DNA of 64,000 nucleotides from CAWVWD01 sp965662365 (GTDB lineage: Bacteria > Bacteroidota > Bacteroidia > Chitinophagales > Saprospiraceae), in contig CBFIHR010000001.1 of the NCBI GenBank assembly GCA_965662365.1, positions 70,958-134,957 of the forward strand, read 5' to 3'. Below are positions 34,584 through 44,314 of this stretch, in pieces. A model generated the notes under the pieces. That model did no database searches. It saw only the letters and a program-made list of their open reading frames with translations, and was not told the DNA's origin. Positions within the stretch are counted from its first letter, which is position 1; the number at the start of each line of letters is the position of its first letter. A program made the position numbers and the translations under genes.

Positions 34584-36362
34584 ATGAAAGATATTTTAAA
34601 CAATAATTTGTATTCTAATGCGATTCGCAACATTCGAGCATTGCTCACTTTAGAAGAAAAAAAGCGAAGTGTCATAATGTTATTATTATTGTTGTTCAAC
34701 GCAATAAGCGATGTTTTTGGTTTGTTGGGCATATTTCCTGTTTTGCAAGTTGCGACCGATTTCACCATTGTTGAAACTAACCCATATTACGCTTCCATTT
34801 ATCAGATGTTTGGGTCGCCATCTGTCTTTCAATTTTTGTTAATTTTATCCTTATTGTTGTTGATTATTTTTATTATAAAAAATGGTATATCCCTGTGGAT
34901 TCAATACATTCAAGCAAAATACGCTTTTGATATTTCATTGTCCTTGAGTCAAAAACAATTTCAATATAATTACAAACAAGGTTATGGTTTTATTCGTGGT
35001 GAAGACTCCGGAACGATTATTTATAAAATTAGCGGCATTCCCTTACAATTTGCGAAGTTTTATATTATGCCAGTCTTCAATTTGACGACTGAAATTGTCG
35101 TTTTGGGTTTAATATTTATCACCATATTACTGATCAATCCGTTATTACTTTTGGTCGTCGTTCTATCAACAATGCCAGGTTTTGGATTAATTTATTTTTT
35201 AACAAAAAGTAAGGTCAAACGATTAGGCGACAAACGAGATAAACTTTATCCGATTAGTGTTTTGCGGATTTTAGAAGGGATGAATGGCTATACAGACGTC
35301 AAATTATCCAATATTGAACAAGCGACGTTAGATGATTACAGTAATATTCGAGATCAAATTAATGGAATTGATGCTTTGATTGATGGTTTGTACAAGCGGG
35401 TGCATCAGCGTTCTAACGAAGTGATTTTAGGATTAGGAATTTTCGGAATTGTCTTATACGGAATTATTTTCCCTGAAAACCAAAAAGATATTTTATTAAT
35501 AATGGCTGGTTTTGGTGTTGCAGGATTACGAGTTTTACCATCGTTTAATCGAATTATTACATCAATGCTAAGTATCAAAAACTTCTCGTTTACAGTCGAA
35601 AGAATGAAACCGCTAAGGGATAAATATTTAGAGGAATATCCTATTTTTGATAAAATTCCTTTTAATAAAAGTCTAAAAATCAACAACTTATCTTTTCAGT
35701 ATCCAAATACCGATACTTTAACACTGAAACATATTGATATAGAAGTCAATAAAGGTGAAATGATCGGAGTCATTGGAACTTCGGGTTCTGGAAAAACGAC
35801 TTTGCTAAATATTATACTTCAATTTTTAGAGCCGAAAACAGGTGCTATTATTGTTGATGAGACGACTTTAAATAAAAATAATAGTGGAAGTTTTCAAAAA
35901 ATATTAGGCTACGTCAAGCAAGATGTTTTTATTAAAGATGCGACAATGATGGAAAACATCGCTTTCGATAGACGAAATATTGACGAAAGTCGAGTACGGC
36001 AAGCGATTAAAGACGCTCATTTAGAAACGTTTTTAAACGAGTTGCCAAATGGCTTAGAGACCATGCTGGGCGAAAATGGTGCTAATCTTTCTGGCGGACA
36101 AAAACAACGCATCGGCATCGCACGAGCTTTGTATAAAGATGCCGATATTTTGTTATTTGATGAGATTACATCTGCATTAGACGGCGAAACAGAGGAAGCA
36201 ATTACGGAGTCTATTTCTAATTTGGCAAAACTGAATAAAACGGTTATCATTGTCGCTCACCGAATTTCGACCTTGAGGTATTGCGATAGAATCTATGAGT
36301 TAAAAGATGGTGAGGTGATGCGGACGATGAGTTATACAGAATTGGTGGATAATAAAAACTAA
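34584..36362 (+). CDS. ABC transporter, fused permease and ATPase
   Basis: 592 aa. The N-terminal half has about six transmembrane helices (roughly 30-320). The ATPase half has Walker A GTSGSGKTT (398-406), signature LSGGQKQR (502-509), Walker B ILLFDE followed by the D-loop SALD, and the H-loop histidine in IIVAHRIS. Such half-transporters dimerise and often flip lipid-linked glycans (MsbA/PglK type) or export peptides. The next gene, a glycosyltransferase, begins 3 bp after the stop, so a role in glycan or glycolipid export is the best guess. Confidence 0.9.
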   Translation: MKDILNNNLYSNAIRNIRALLTLEEKKRSVIMLLLLLFNAISDVFGLLGIFPVLQVATDFTIVETNPYYASIYQMFGSPSVFQFLLILSLLLLIIFIIKNGISLWIQYIQAKYAFDISLSLSQKQFQYNYKQGYGFIRGEDSGTIIYKISGIPLQFAKFYIMPVFNLTTEIVVLGLIFITILLINPLLLLVVVLSTMPGFGLIYFLTKSKVKRLGDKRDKLYPISVLRILEGMNGYTDVKLSNIEQATLDDYSNIRDQINGIDALIDGLYKRVHQRSNEVILGLGIFGIVLYGIIFPENQKDILLIMAGFGVAGLRVLPSFNRIITSMLSIKNFSFTVERMKPLRDKYLEEYPIFDKIPFNKSLKINNLSFQYPNTDTLTLKHIDIEVNKGEMIGVIGTSGSGKTTLLNIILQFLEPKTGAIIVDETTLNKNNSGSFQKILGYVKQDVFIKDATMMENIAFDRRNIDESRVRQAIKDAHLETFLNELPNGLETMLGENGANLSGGQKQRIGIARALYKDADILLFDEITSALDGETEEAITESISNLAKLNKTVIIVAHRISTLRYCDRIYELKDGEVMRTMSYTELVDNKN

Positions 36363-36365
36363 AAA

Positions 36366-37505
36366 ATGGCACATTTATTCAAAAAGCCGACAAATGGCAA
36401 TAAGGGAATTATCGTTTTTACGCACAAGGAATTAAAATATTTCTTTCGACCTGTAAAGCCTTTAAGTCGAAAACGCCCTGCGACCTTTGTGCCGTTTGTT
36501 ATTGACTGGCTTTATACTCGCAATCGCAAAATTCCATTTTTCACAAAAGAGTTAGAAAAACTGCGTCAAAAGTATTTTATCGGAATGCACTTAGGGGCAT
36601 TTCACGATACCTTTCCCGAAGTAGCAAAAGTTGATTTTTTGATGTCTGCACCTGGTACAAAGGGTTTTGAAGTCCCAAAAAACGTGCTTCATATTCCTTT
36701 TAATAGTCGAAATTTTACGCCTAAGTTTTTCCAAGATAACAACTATAATCATAAGTTCTGGGACATTATCAGTGTTGCGAGAGCGACGCACGTCAAGAAG
36801 TTAGACTTGATCTTGAAAGCAGTCAAAAAGCTCAATGACTTAGAGCAAAAACCACATAAATTGTTGCTTATCATTCCACCAAATTCTAATGAAAATCCTC
36901 GGGAGTTTTATGTGAATATCATGGATGACTATTATAATTGGTTCACGGAGGAAGAGCGAAATCATATTACGATAATGAAGTTGAGCAAGGATTTATCAGC
37001 CTTTGGAATTCCGCAAGAATCAATCACGCATTTTTATAACTCGACAAAGATTTTTACGCTTTTTTCTCAAAAAGAAGGAGAATCAAGAGTGATTGCAGAA
37101 GCCTTGCTTTGTGGTTGTCCTGTTGTTGTGAAAGCAGACCTGATCGGTGGTGGACGAGATTTCTTAAACCCTGAAAATTCCGTTTATTTCGATGAATATG
37201 AGCATGCTCATTTGGCATTTAAAAAAGCATTGGACAATTATGAAACGCTACAAAAAGGAACTGGAACAGAGGATTTAAAACAAAATTTAAGAGAAGATTA
37301 CACGATTCCTATTTTAAAAGATTATTTTAAAAAACTATATCAACAAAACAATCAACACTTTGATGGTAAACTATTGAATACCAATAATTTAGATAGACGA
37401 TTACCGGCACATACACAAAGTGTTCCATGGAATCGAGGTCGTTATGGTTCGGCAGATATTATGTCATTTCAACAGTTCGAAATATTTAAACAGTATATTT
37501 CTTAA
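36366..37505 (+). CDS. Glycosyltransferase, GT4-like
   Basis: 379 aa, cytoplasmic. The C-terminal half has the GT-B signature SQKEGESRVIAEALLCGCPVVVK (about 237-259), with the EGE...EAL acid pair that contacts the nucleotide-sugar. The region ISVARATHVKKLDLILKAVKKL (about 137-158) is equivalent to the GxxxxxKG(I/V)xxLi(e/k)A segment at the start of the second Rossmann domain. The N-terminal domain is divergent. It is separated from the ABC transporter by only 3 bp, so both are probably translated from one mRNA and serve one glycan pathway. Confidence 0.8.
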   Translation: MAHLFKKPTNGNKGIIVFTHKELKYFFRPVKPLSRKRPATFVPFVIDWLYTRNRKIPFFTKELEKLRQKYFIGMHLGAFHDTFPEVAKVDFLMSAPGTKGFEVPKNVLHIPFNSRNFTPKFFQDNNYNHKFWDIISVARATHVKKLDLILKAVKKLNDLEQKPHKLLLIIPPNSNENPREFYVNIMDDYYNWFTEEERNHITIMKLSKDLSAFGIPQESITHFYNSTKIFTLFSQKEGESRVIAEALLCGCPVVVKADLIGGGRDFLNPENSVYFDEYEHAHLAFKKALDNYETLQKGTGTEDLKQNLREDYTIPILKDYFKKLYQQNNQHFDGKLLNTNNLDRRLPAHTQSVPWNRGRYGSADIMSFQQFEIFKQYIS

Positions 37506-37569
37506 AACACTAAATAGCTTATTTCGTATCTTTAATCTTACTATTTTTTCAAATAAAAATATAAAAATC

Positions 37570-38550
37570 ATGCTAAAAAATCTATTCTATATCTTACTGA
37601 TGTTTGTGGCTTTTTCCGGTCAAGCACAACTTATTTCTGACGGTTTACAAGCTCATTACACCTTTGATAATCATTTACAAGATATCACTACAAATAGCAA
37701 TGAATTAACGACATTAGGTAATAATTTGAACTATAATTCTATTTATCAAAATGACTACGGAATTGATTTTACATTAAATCCTACACTGACAACCGTCAAT
37801 AATTTTAACACCTCAAATTATACGAATACGGCGATTTCGTTGTGGATAAATACCTCGCAAATCAAAGCCGAAAATCAGACGATTTTGCAAGGTGCTTATA
37901 TAGGAATTGGAATTCATATCGAAGCAAATACTGGGAAAATTGGTGGCTTTTTTAATGGTACTTCGGCAGGTGCTTATAGCAGTACAAATGCGGTTACAGA
38001 TGGTAACTGGCATCATATCGTTTTTCAGTGCGATGGCAGTGAAATGTTCGTCTATATTGATGGCGTTTTAGATGGTTCGACTCCGAATGTAATGCTCACT
38101 GGCAATAATAAATTATATATTGGAAATAGTAATCAAGGCAATAAAAGTTATGCTGGTGCGATCAATGAACTACGAATTTATGATAGAATGCTGACGGATT
38201 GTGAAATTGCAGAGTTGCATCGTCAAATGGTCGCAACGGTTGACGCCAGTAATGGAGTCTTGGTAGCTGCGGACAAGTTGATCGTTCAAAATAAAGCCTG
38301 TGACCCGACGATTCACTTTAAGGTTTATTCAAATCCACCCTTAGACGGTAATTTTGTATTAGAGTTTGAAGCAATTGAACAAATTAAACTCGTAACAATT
38401 ACAGATGGCACAGGGCAAATGTTGCAACAGAAAATCCCGAATGGCGTTCCAAAACTTGAACTAAATGTGCAAGAATTAAAAGGGGGACTATATTACATTA
38501 CCATTTATGGTGTAGATGAGGTAAAAACAATTCAAATGCTGAAACCGTAA
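37570..38550 (+). CDS. Secreted LamG-domain protein with T9SS sorting domain
   Basis: 326 aa from the ATG at 37570. The frame runs upstream into the glycosyltransferase gene, but the signal peptide (MLKNLFYILLMFVAFSGQAQ) fixes the start. A laminin-G/concanavalin-like domain spans about 20-215 (LQAHYTFDNHLQDIT, ISLWINTS, NWHHIVFQCDGSEMFVYIDG, GAINELRIYDRMLTDCEI). The last 75 residues form a type A C-terminal sorting domain: FKVYSNPPLDGNFVLEF, then LNVQELKGGLYYITIY, so export by the type 9 secretion system is expected. The ligand is unknown. It lies 64 bp after the glycosyltransferase gene and may be cotranscribed. Confidence 0.82.
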   Translation: MLKNLFYILLMFVAFSGQAQLISDGLQAHYTFDNHLQDITTNSNELTTLGNNLNYNSIYQNDYGIDFTLNPTLTTVNNFNTSNYTNTAISLWINTSQIKAENQTILQGAYIGIGIHIEANTGKIGGFFNGTSAGAYSSTNAVTDGNWHHIVFQCDGSEMFVYIDGVLDGSTPNVMLTGNNKLYIGNSNQGNKSYAGAINELRIYDRMLTDCEIAELHRQMVATVDASNGVLVAADKLIVQNKACDPTIHFKVYSNPPLDGNFVLEFEAIEQIKLVTITDGTGQMLQQKIPNGVPKLELNVQELKGGLYYITIYGVDEVKTIQMLKP

Positions 38551-38703
38551 TCTCAAATCTTATTCAAGAAAGAAAATGATTTTTCATCAGAAACAACGTT
38601 TATTTACGAATGCCTTTGCTTAGAAAAGTGTCTTTCGAACACCAAAGCAAAATAAAAAATTTAGTGAAACCTATCCTTTCAGAAGATAAAAAATTAAATA
38701 GTA

Positions 38704-38739
38704 TTTGTTATTTTTATAATTCAAGATAAACTACATTTG
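38704..38739 (+). promoter_or_regulatory. Candidate promoter of nnrE/nnrD
   Basis: Exact -7 element TACATTTG (38732-38739), 38 nt before the ATG. A TTTG (38704-38707) lies 24 nt upstream, a few bases further than the usual 19-21. Confidence 0.48.
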
Positions 38740-38776
38740 CCGAAGACAAAAAATCACTAAAACGAGATTTAATATT

Positions 38777-40270
38777 ATGAAAATATTCACTGCACCACAG
38801 ATAAAAGCACTCGATAGAAGAACGATAAAAGAACAAAATTTACCAACTTTGGAGCTTATGGAAAGAGCTGCAAAGGCTTTCACAAATTGGTTCTCAAAGC
38901 GTTATGACTTTCGTCAAAATGTACAGGTACTTTGTGGAATCGGTGACAATGGTGGTGATGGATTAGCAATCGCTCGATTATTGTACGAGCGGGATTATGA
39001 CGTTACGGTTTATGTTTTAAAATTTAGTAATAAGTTCACTAAAGATTTTAAGCGAAACTTGGAGAGTTTACGCTATCGAAGTATCGAAATCATCTATGTA
39101 GAACCCGGCGAAAAATTACCAAATCTCTCAGCAAATGCTGTGACAATTGATGCTATTTTGGGGTCGGGCTTATCTCGACCAGTCGAGGGTTGGTTAGGCG
39201 AAATCATTAAACAAGTCAATGAAAACGTAAAAACAACCATTGCAGTCGATATTGCATCGGGTTTATTTGCAGATGGACACACCGAAAATATCAGCATTTT
39301 ACCCAAACAAACCTTCTGTTTTGAGTTACCAAAGTTGGCTTTTTTCTTTCCCGAAAATTATAAAAGAGTTGGAGATTGGTACGTTGATACCATTCAGTCC
39401 TCAAAAAAAGGCATCGAAGAAACAACAACGCCTTATTTCTACATCACGCCAAAAATAATCAAAAAAGTATATCGGCCACGCTCAAAGTTCGATCATAAAG
39501 GAACTTACGGTCGTGCGATGTTAATCGTAGGAAGTAAAGGGATGATGGGAGCAGGTTTGTTGGCAGCAAAGGCGTGTTTGAGAAGTGGCGTTGGACTGGC
39601 AACCGTTCATGTGCCACAATGTGGGTATTCGATTGCCCAAACAGCTATTCCAGAATTAATGGTCAGTTTAGATAAGCACCCAGATAGCTTTTCGGCAGTA
39701 CCAGACATGACTCGGTATAATGCGGTCGGTATCGGCTGCGGAATTGGCGAAAGCGAAGTAACAACAGCCGCTTTAAAAACATTATTAGAAAACACAAAAT
39801 TACCAATGGTTATCGATGCCAGTGCATTGAATATTATTGCTCATAATAATTGGCATCACTTGATTCCAAAAGACTCGATTATCACACCACATCACGGAGA
39901 ATTTCGCCGACTTTTTGGCGAAACGTCTAATGATTTCGAACGCAACAACTTACAACGTCTGAAAGCCAAAGAACTAGGTATCTTCATTATTCTGAAAGGT
40001 GCACACTCCTCTATTGCTTGTCCTGACGGTAATTGTTACTTCAACTCTACCGGAAACCCAGGTATGGCAACTGGCGGAAGCGGTGATGTACTGACAGGTA
40101 TTATTACCGCCTTCTTGACGCAAGGTTATAAACCTTTAGAAGCGGCTTTATTAGGAATTTATTTACACGGTTTGGCTGGAGATTTAGCGGCTGACGAACA
40201 TGGTTTCGTGTCAATGATTGCCGGTGATATTATTGATTATTTGGGAAAAGCATTTAGGAAAATTAATTAG
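38777..40270 (+). CDS. nnr: Bifunctional NAD(P)H-hydrate epimerase / ADP-dependent dehydratase
   Basis: Repairs damaged NAD(P)H hydrates. 497 aa, a fusion of two domains. The N-terminal YjeF_N epimerase (about 1-215) has CGIGDNGGDGLAIARLL (53-69) and VAVDIASGLF-like IAVDIASGLFADG (about 155-167). The C-terminal ribokinase-like dehydratase (about 225-497) has GRAMLIVGSKGMMGAG, ITPHHGEFRRLFG (substrate pocket), LKGAHSSIA and GNPGMATGGSGDVLTG, the catalytic and ATP/ADP-binding loop. The gene is monocistronic, ending in a strong bidirectional terminator. Confidence 0.95.
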   Translation: MKIFTAPQIKALDRRTIKEQNLPTLELMERAAKAFTNWFSKRYDFRQNVQVLCGIGDNGGDGLAIARLLYERDYDVTVYVLKFSNKFTKDFKRNLESLRYRSIEIIYVEPGEKLPNLSANAVTIDAILGSGLSRPVEGWLGEIIKQVNENVKTTIAVDIASGLFADGHTENISILPKQTFCFELPKLAFFFPENYKRVGDWYVDTIQSSKKGIEETTTPYFYITPKIIKKVYRPRSKFDHKGTYGRAMLIVGSKGMMGAGLLAAKACLRSGVGLATVHVPQCGYSIAQTAIPELMVSLDKHPDSFSAVPDMTRYNAVGIGCGIGESEVTTAALKTLLENTKLPMVIDASALNIIAHNNWHHLIPKDSIITPHHGEFRRLFGETSNDFERNNLQRLKAKELGIFIILKGAHSSIACPDGNCYFNSTGNPGMATGGSGDVLTGIITAFLTQGYKPLEAALLGIYLHGLAGDLAADEHGFVSMIAGDIIDYLGKAFRKIN

Positions 40271-40291
40271 CCATTTCCAATTAAAAAGTTA

Positions 40292-40332
40292 AAAAAGACG
40301 GTTGATTTCATAATAAAATCAACCGTCTTTTT
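40292..40332. terminator. Strong bidirectional terminator
   Basis: Perfect 17-bp arms (AAAAAGACGGTTGATTT, 40292-40308, with 40316-40332) and a 7-nt loop, with A-run on one side and T-run on the other, between convergent nnr and the acyl-CoA dehydrogenase gene. Confidence 0.88.
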
Positions 40333-40364
40333 TAGTATTTATCAACCAGAATCCAGTAACCAGC

Positions 40365-41588
40365 TTACTTAAAAGCATTCAAACCCGTAACATCCATTCC
40401 AGTAATCAACAAATGAATCTCATGCGTTCCTTCATAAGTAATGACCGATTCTAAATTCATAGCATGACGCATCATCGGATATTCACCAGTAATTCCCATT
40501 CCGCCGTGCATTTGTCGTGCATCTCTTGCGATTTTTAATGCCATTTCGACGTTGTTACGCTTCGCCATTGAGATTTGAGCAGGTGTTGCTTTTCCTTTGT
40601 TGGCCAATGTTCCTAATCGCCACGCTAACAATTGGGCCTTCGTGATTTCAGTAATCATTTCCGCTAATTTCTTTTGTGTCAATTGAAAACCAGCTAATTG
40701 TCTGCCGAATTGTTCCCGCTGCAAAGAATAATTCAAAGCCGAATCATAACAATCCAAAGCCGCTCCAACAGCACCCCAAGCGATACCATAACGAGCCTTC
40801 GACAAACAAGACAACGGCCCTTTTAATCCACGAATATCTGGAAACACATTTTCTTTCGGCACTCGAACATCTTCAAAAACTAACTCGCCTGTAACCGATG
40901 CACGAAGCGACCATTTTCCCTTAATTTCCGGTGTAGAAAAACCTTCCCAGCCACGTTCGACCACCATACCACGGATTTGTCCTTCCTCATCTTTTGCCCA
41001 AACGACAGCAATATCTGCAATCGGTGAATTCGTAATCCACATTTTTGCACCATTCAAAATATAGCAATCGCCATCATCTTTAATGTTTGTGACCATGCCA
41101 CCAGGATTTGAACCGTGATCAGGTTCGGTCAAGCCGAAACAGCCGATAAATTCTCCACTTCCTAACTTTGGTAAATATTTGCGTTTTTGTGCTTCAGAAG
41201 CGTATCTATAAATCGGATACATCACTAACGAACCTTGAACAGAAGCCGCAGAGCGAACTCCAGAATCCCCCCGTTCCAACTCCTGCATAATAATTCCATA
41301 AGCAATTTCGTCCATTCCGCCACCGCCGTATTCGATAGGCAAACTTGGCCCAAAAGCCCCAATTTCGCCTAAACCTTTAATTAAATGTTTTGGAAAAACA
41401 CCTTTTTCTGCACAATCTTCAATAATTGGACTCACTTCTTGTTTTACCCAATCACGCACCGCATCTCTTGCCAAAATATGATCTTCATCCAACAATTCAT
41501 CAATGTTATAATAATCATGTCCTTGATATGAATCCGTCTTTGATGAGCGTTGCAATGTTCCGATTTCATTTTCTAATAAGATTCCCAT
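40365..41588 (-). CDS. gcdH: Glutaryl-CoA dehydrogenase (acyl-CoA dehydrogenase family)
   Basis: Oxidises and decarboxylates glutaryl-CoA to crotonyl-CoA in lysine and tryptophan breakdown, using FAD. 407 aa. Catalytic Glu386 lies in ITYEGTHEIHLLI, and the substrate arginine is in ERGDSGVRSAASVQGS. GLTEPDHGSNPGGM (FAD loop) and the RYGIAWGAVGAALDCYDSAL stretch agree closely with glutaryl-CoA rather than general acyl-CoA dehydrogenases. ETF and its reductase are not nearby, and the rest of the lysine pathway is absent. Monocistronic between two terminators or gaps. Confidence 0.88.
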   Translation of the reverse strand: MGILLENEIGTLQRSSKTDSYQGHDYYNIDELLDEDHILARDAVRDWVKQEVSPIIEDCAEKGVFPKHLIKGLGEIGAFGPSLPIEYGGGGMDEIAYGIIMQELERGDSGVRSAASVQGSLVMYPIYRYASEAQKRKYLPKLGSGEFIGCFGLTEPDHGSNPGGMVTNIKDDGDCYILNGAKMWITNSPIADIAVVWAKDEEGQIRGMVVERGWEGFSTPEIKGKWSLRASVTGELVFEDVRVPKENVFPDIRGLKGPLSCLSKARYGIAWGAVGAALDCYDSALNYSLQREQFGRQLAGFQLTQKKLAEMITEITKAQLLAWRLGTLANKGKATPAQISMAKRNNVEMALKIARDARQMHGGMGITGEYPMMRHAMNLESVITYEGTHEIHLLITGMDVTGLNAFK

Positions 41589-41765
41589 TTAATTGTATTT
41601 TTTGTTAGTACATTTTTACGTTACAAACGCAATTTCATTAATCTGTTGCCAAAATATGATTTTATTTGCAAAGATGTTACAATTTAGAATTTATAAAAAT
41701 TAAACAGTAGTGTTTTTTATTGTTAAATAATTAACGTCCATCTTTTTTACAAATTTTGATACCAA

Positions 41766-44042
41766 TCATTCTAATAATTGAATTAGCCGCTTCAAACTCT
41801 CTTGATTCTTATCCAAATAAATCGCATTAATAATATCGTCTTTTTCTTTTTCAGTCAAATGAAAACTCATAGACGCCTTTTCGGTCAGTTTTGATGGACT
41901 ATAAAAAAATTGTATCAAATCAACTTTATCCTCATCATAAATACTTTTCATATAATTGATAAAATCATTTTGATGAAAAGCTTGCATGTGCATAAATTGC
42001 CCAACCAAACCCAATGGATTAATCAAACTTTTAATAATACCTTGTTCGTCAGATAGTTTTGATGTATCCTCTTCGGCAAATGCTCGAATCTGAATAAAAA
42101 CAACGCCATCAGTATTTTCATCAATCCAATCTTTAAAAACATGAGCAAATCGAACTGGCAAATCCACTCCAGTATTATCTCGCCAGCCAGCATCAACGAC
42201 CTCAATCGGTGGCGAAGTCGGTAAATGAACATTTGGTAAAATATAAGGATAAGTCGCACTCATACGAAGTGCCGTTACAAACTCAAGATTATTTCCAGAT
42301 TGATTATTAAAAAAGCGGCGAAAATCAATACCGTCGAAGTTAATACTTTGAGGATTTTGATGAACAGACTTTGGACAAGTCAAATAAGTCACGCCTTGCG
42401 GCGAAATGATAAATCGCTTACCATCATTGGCGATACTTGGCGTAATCATCAGCATCGGAATTTTGCCCGAGGCTTCGATTTGTTGAAAATCTATAATCCG
42501 CTTAGAAAGTAAGTTTTCGGTATTTTCATGAAATTGTCGCTCAAAAAGATAGCCCCTATCTTTAGGGTAACGTTGATTTTGGATTTTAAAATTAGACAAC
42601 GGTACAAATAAGTCATTGACCGTAATCGAAAACGCCACAGCATTTTGTAAATCTCGACCGATGTTCTGTAAATATTTCTCGTGATACAAGCTGTTCAAAC
42701 GATTAAATAAAAACTCTTGATACAAGGCTCGATAGTAGGCTGCTCCTAACATACCGCCAGACGCTCCTGTGATCAAAGTCGTTTGTTTGGTCAAATTTCC
42801 ATTCGACAAACTGTCCGAATATTGTAAAACACGCATCGACCAAAGACTGGCACGCAACCCGCCACCCGAGACGCCAATCATTACGAGTTTTGGTTTTTTT
42901 TCTCCAAATTTACGTCGCCAATTATTCAAAATCACTATGGTTTTATCAATATCATTTTGAATAATTGTGGCATTCTGAAGTGTACGCACACTGTCGTTAT
43001 GATAAATAGCTTTTTCAGTATGATAATTTAAACCATACGCCTTATTTTTAAACTTCTTATCCGTATGAACCGTCGCAATATTAATGATAATCAATAGACT
43101 CAAAATTGTAAAAACATGCCAACCTCGAAGCCAGTACCACAACGCCCCCAAAACACTAGTAAACATCGCAAATAATATCATTATACTCGCTCCCGCCGGA
43201 ATCCGAAACTCTTTGAAATCCATCAAAAAACCTAAACTTATCAAGGCGACAATCGTAATTAATTGTAAAATTGTAGCGTTCTTATGGTGTTGATTAAATA
43301 TTTCAGTTAAGATATTTTGATTGTAATGAGCGACACTTCGAACCCTACGCAGCCGTAACCCACCACTGATATAAAAATCCACTCGCCACTTATGCCTATC
43401 AACTATTGTACGTTCTTGATTTTTATCTCGCTGCCGAACCAAGCCCCGTAAAAACTTCGGCGTTTTATAGCGTTTATTGACATCATAGCTAAAAATATCT
43501 TTATTCGTCAAGCGAAAATAGACCACGAAAAGGAGCAACGAAGTCGAAAAACCAGCCACAAATCCCAATAAATACCTCCACAACGTCAACGAATCCGCAC
43601 CATTCTCATTTTGAAAATGAATAATTTTATAAAAATAAAAAACGATGAAAAGTGTTGGAAATAGTGAGTTGTTAACACTAAACTGAATAAACGGACGATG
43701 TAACGAAGCAATAAACGGAAAGCGGGTACTATGCAATAAATAGGTCGAAATATTCCAGGCTGTCACAAATCCTGCAAATGCTAAACCGATAAAATAAAAA
43801 CTCCAAAAATTAACTTGATTCAAATATTCAGGATCTAAGAAAAGGTATTTTAATCCAAATGTTTTACCGATTCCACCAGTGATAAACAGCAATAAAACCG
43901 CCCAGAAACTTAGTAACAGCACATTTTTTTTGAAATGTAGCACGATAAGTTGAATCGGAAAAGCATATAATATATTGAGTAATTTTTGCTTCATAGTCGT
44001 CATTATCCACAAAATAACGTATTTGAAACAATTCAGTTTCAT
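41766..44042 (-). CDS. Patatin-like phospholipase with membrane N terminus
   Basis: About 758 aa from the ATG at 44042; a GTG at 44069 and ATGs at 44003 and 43994 are alternative starts. The N-terminal 330 residues hold several hydrophobic segments likely to span the membrane, interrupted by a basic loop. The catalytic patatin domain follows: the nucleophile elbow GVSGGG (Ser392) with oxyanion glycines just after it, and the Asp of the dyad in VVDAGWRDNTGVDLP about 230 residues later. It is probably a membrane lipid acyl hydrolase. The combination with a multi-span N-terminal region is less common than soluble patatins. Monocistronic. Confidence 0.82.
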   Translation of the reverse strand: MKLNCFKYVILWIMTTMKQKLLNILYAFPIQLIVLHFKKNVLLLSFWAVLLLFITGGIGKTFGLKYLFLDPEYLNQVNFWSFYFIGLAFAGFVTAWNISTYLLHSTRFPFIASLHRPFIQFSVNNSLFPTLFIVFYFYKIIHFQNENGADSLTLWRYLLGFVAGFSTSLLLFVVYFRLTNKDIFSYDVNKRYKTPKFLRGLVRQRDKNQERTIVDRHKWRVDFYISGGLRLRRVRSVAHYNQNILTEIFNQHHKNATILQLITIVALISLGFLMDFKEFRIPAGASIMILFAMFTSVLGALWYWLRGWHVFTILSLLIIINIATVHTDKKFKNKAYGLNYHTEKAIYHNDSVRTLQNATIIQNDIDKTIVILNNWRRKFGEKKPKLVMIGVSGGGLRASLWSMRVLQYSDSLSNGNLTKQTTLITGASGGMLGAAYYRALYQEFLFNRLNSLYHEKYLQNIGRDLQNAVAFSITVNDLFVPLSNFKIQNQRYPKDRGYLFERQFHENTENLLSKRIIDFQQIEASGKIPMLMITPSIANDGKRFIISPQGVTYLTCPKSVHQNPQSINFDGIDFRRFFNNQSGNNLEFVTALRMSATYPYILPNVHLPTSPPIEVVDAGWRDNTGVDLPVRFAHVFKDWIDENTDGVVFIQIRAFAEEDTSKLSDEQGIIKSLINPLGLVGQFMHMQAFHQNDFINYMKSIYDEDKVDLIQFFYSPSKLTEKASMSFHLTEKEKDDIINAIYLDKNQESLKRLIQLLE

Positions 44043-44091
44043 AATGTCGTCATAACAAAATGGATTCACACCAAAGTTTTTTTACTTCGTA

Positions 44092-44122
44092 TCTGTTTAG
44101 TCAGATTATCGCATTACTTTTG
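44092..44122 (+). promoter_or_regulatory. Promoter of kdsD
   Basis: TCTG (44092-44095), 19 nt, TACTTTTG (44115-44122): three of four bases in the -33 box and a perfect -7 box at the standard distance. It implies transcription starting near 44129 and a long leader before the GTG at 44315. Confidence 0.58.
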
Positions 44123-44190
44123 TGAAAAGTTATGACAATATTTAACAATATTAAGGGCGACTTTATTCCCCCTTAATTTGTGGATTTAAC

Positions 44191-44299
44191 CCATCCTCAG
44201 TCCTTCCTTTAAACTGGAAGGAAGCCAGGCGACAGTACTCGAATATTCAAACTTTCGAGCATTATTCTCTTCCATTTTCAAGAGCAGGGTCAAGGATGG
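44191..44299 (+). ncRNA. Possible structured leader RNA element
   Basis: A closing stem CCATCCT/AGGATGG (44191-44197 with 44293-44299) encloses three hairpins: TCCTTCC/GGAAGGA (44201-44222), CTCGAA/TTCGAG (44238-44259) and CTCTT/AAGAG (44267-44284). It ends 15 nt before the GTG start of kdsD. I cannot match it to a riboswitch I know. It could instead be a composite of intergenic repeats. Confidence 0.38.
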
Positions 44300-44314
44300 A
44301 TTCAAAAAATAATC

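Larger units (their letters stand above)
44043..44314. other. Intergenic region with a structured kdsD leader
   Basis: Holds the kdsD promoter (44092-44122), a hairpin ATTAAGGG/CCCTTAAT (44150-44177), and the multi-helix element at 44191-44299, which would all be in the roughly 190-nt kdsD leader. Confidence 0.45.

Noticed and set aside
44191..44299. Possible tRNA, because of a 7-bp closing stem
   Set aside because: There is no T-arm motif next to the closing stem, no anticodon loop in place, and the length of 109 nt is too great.
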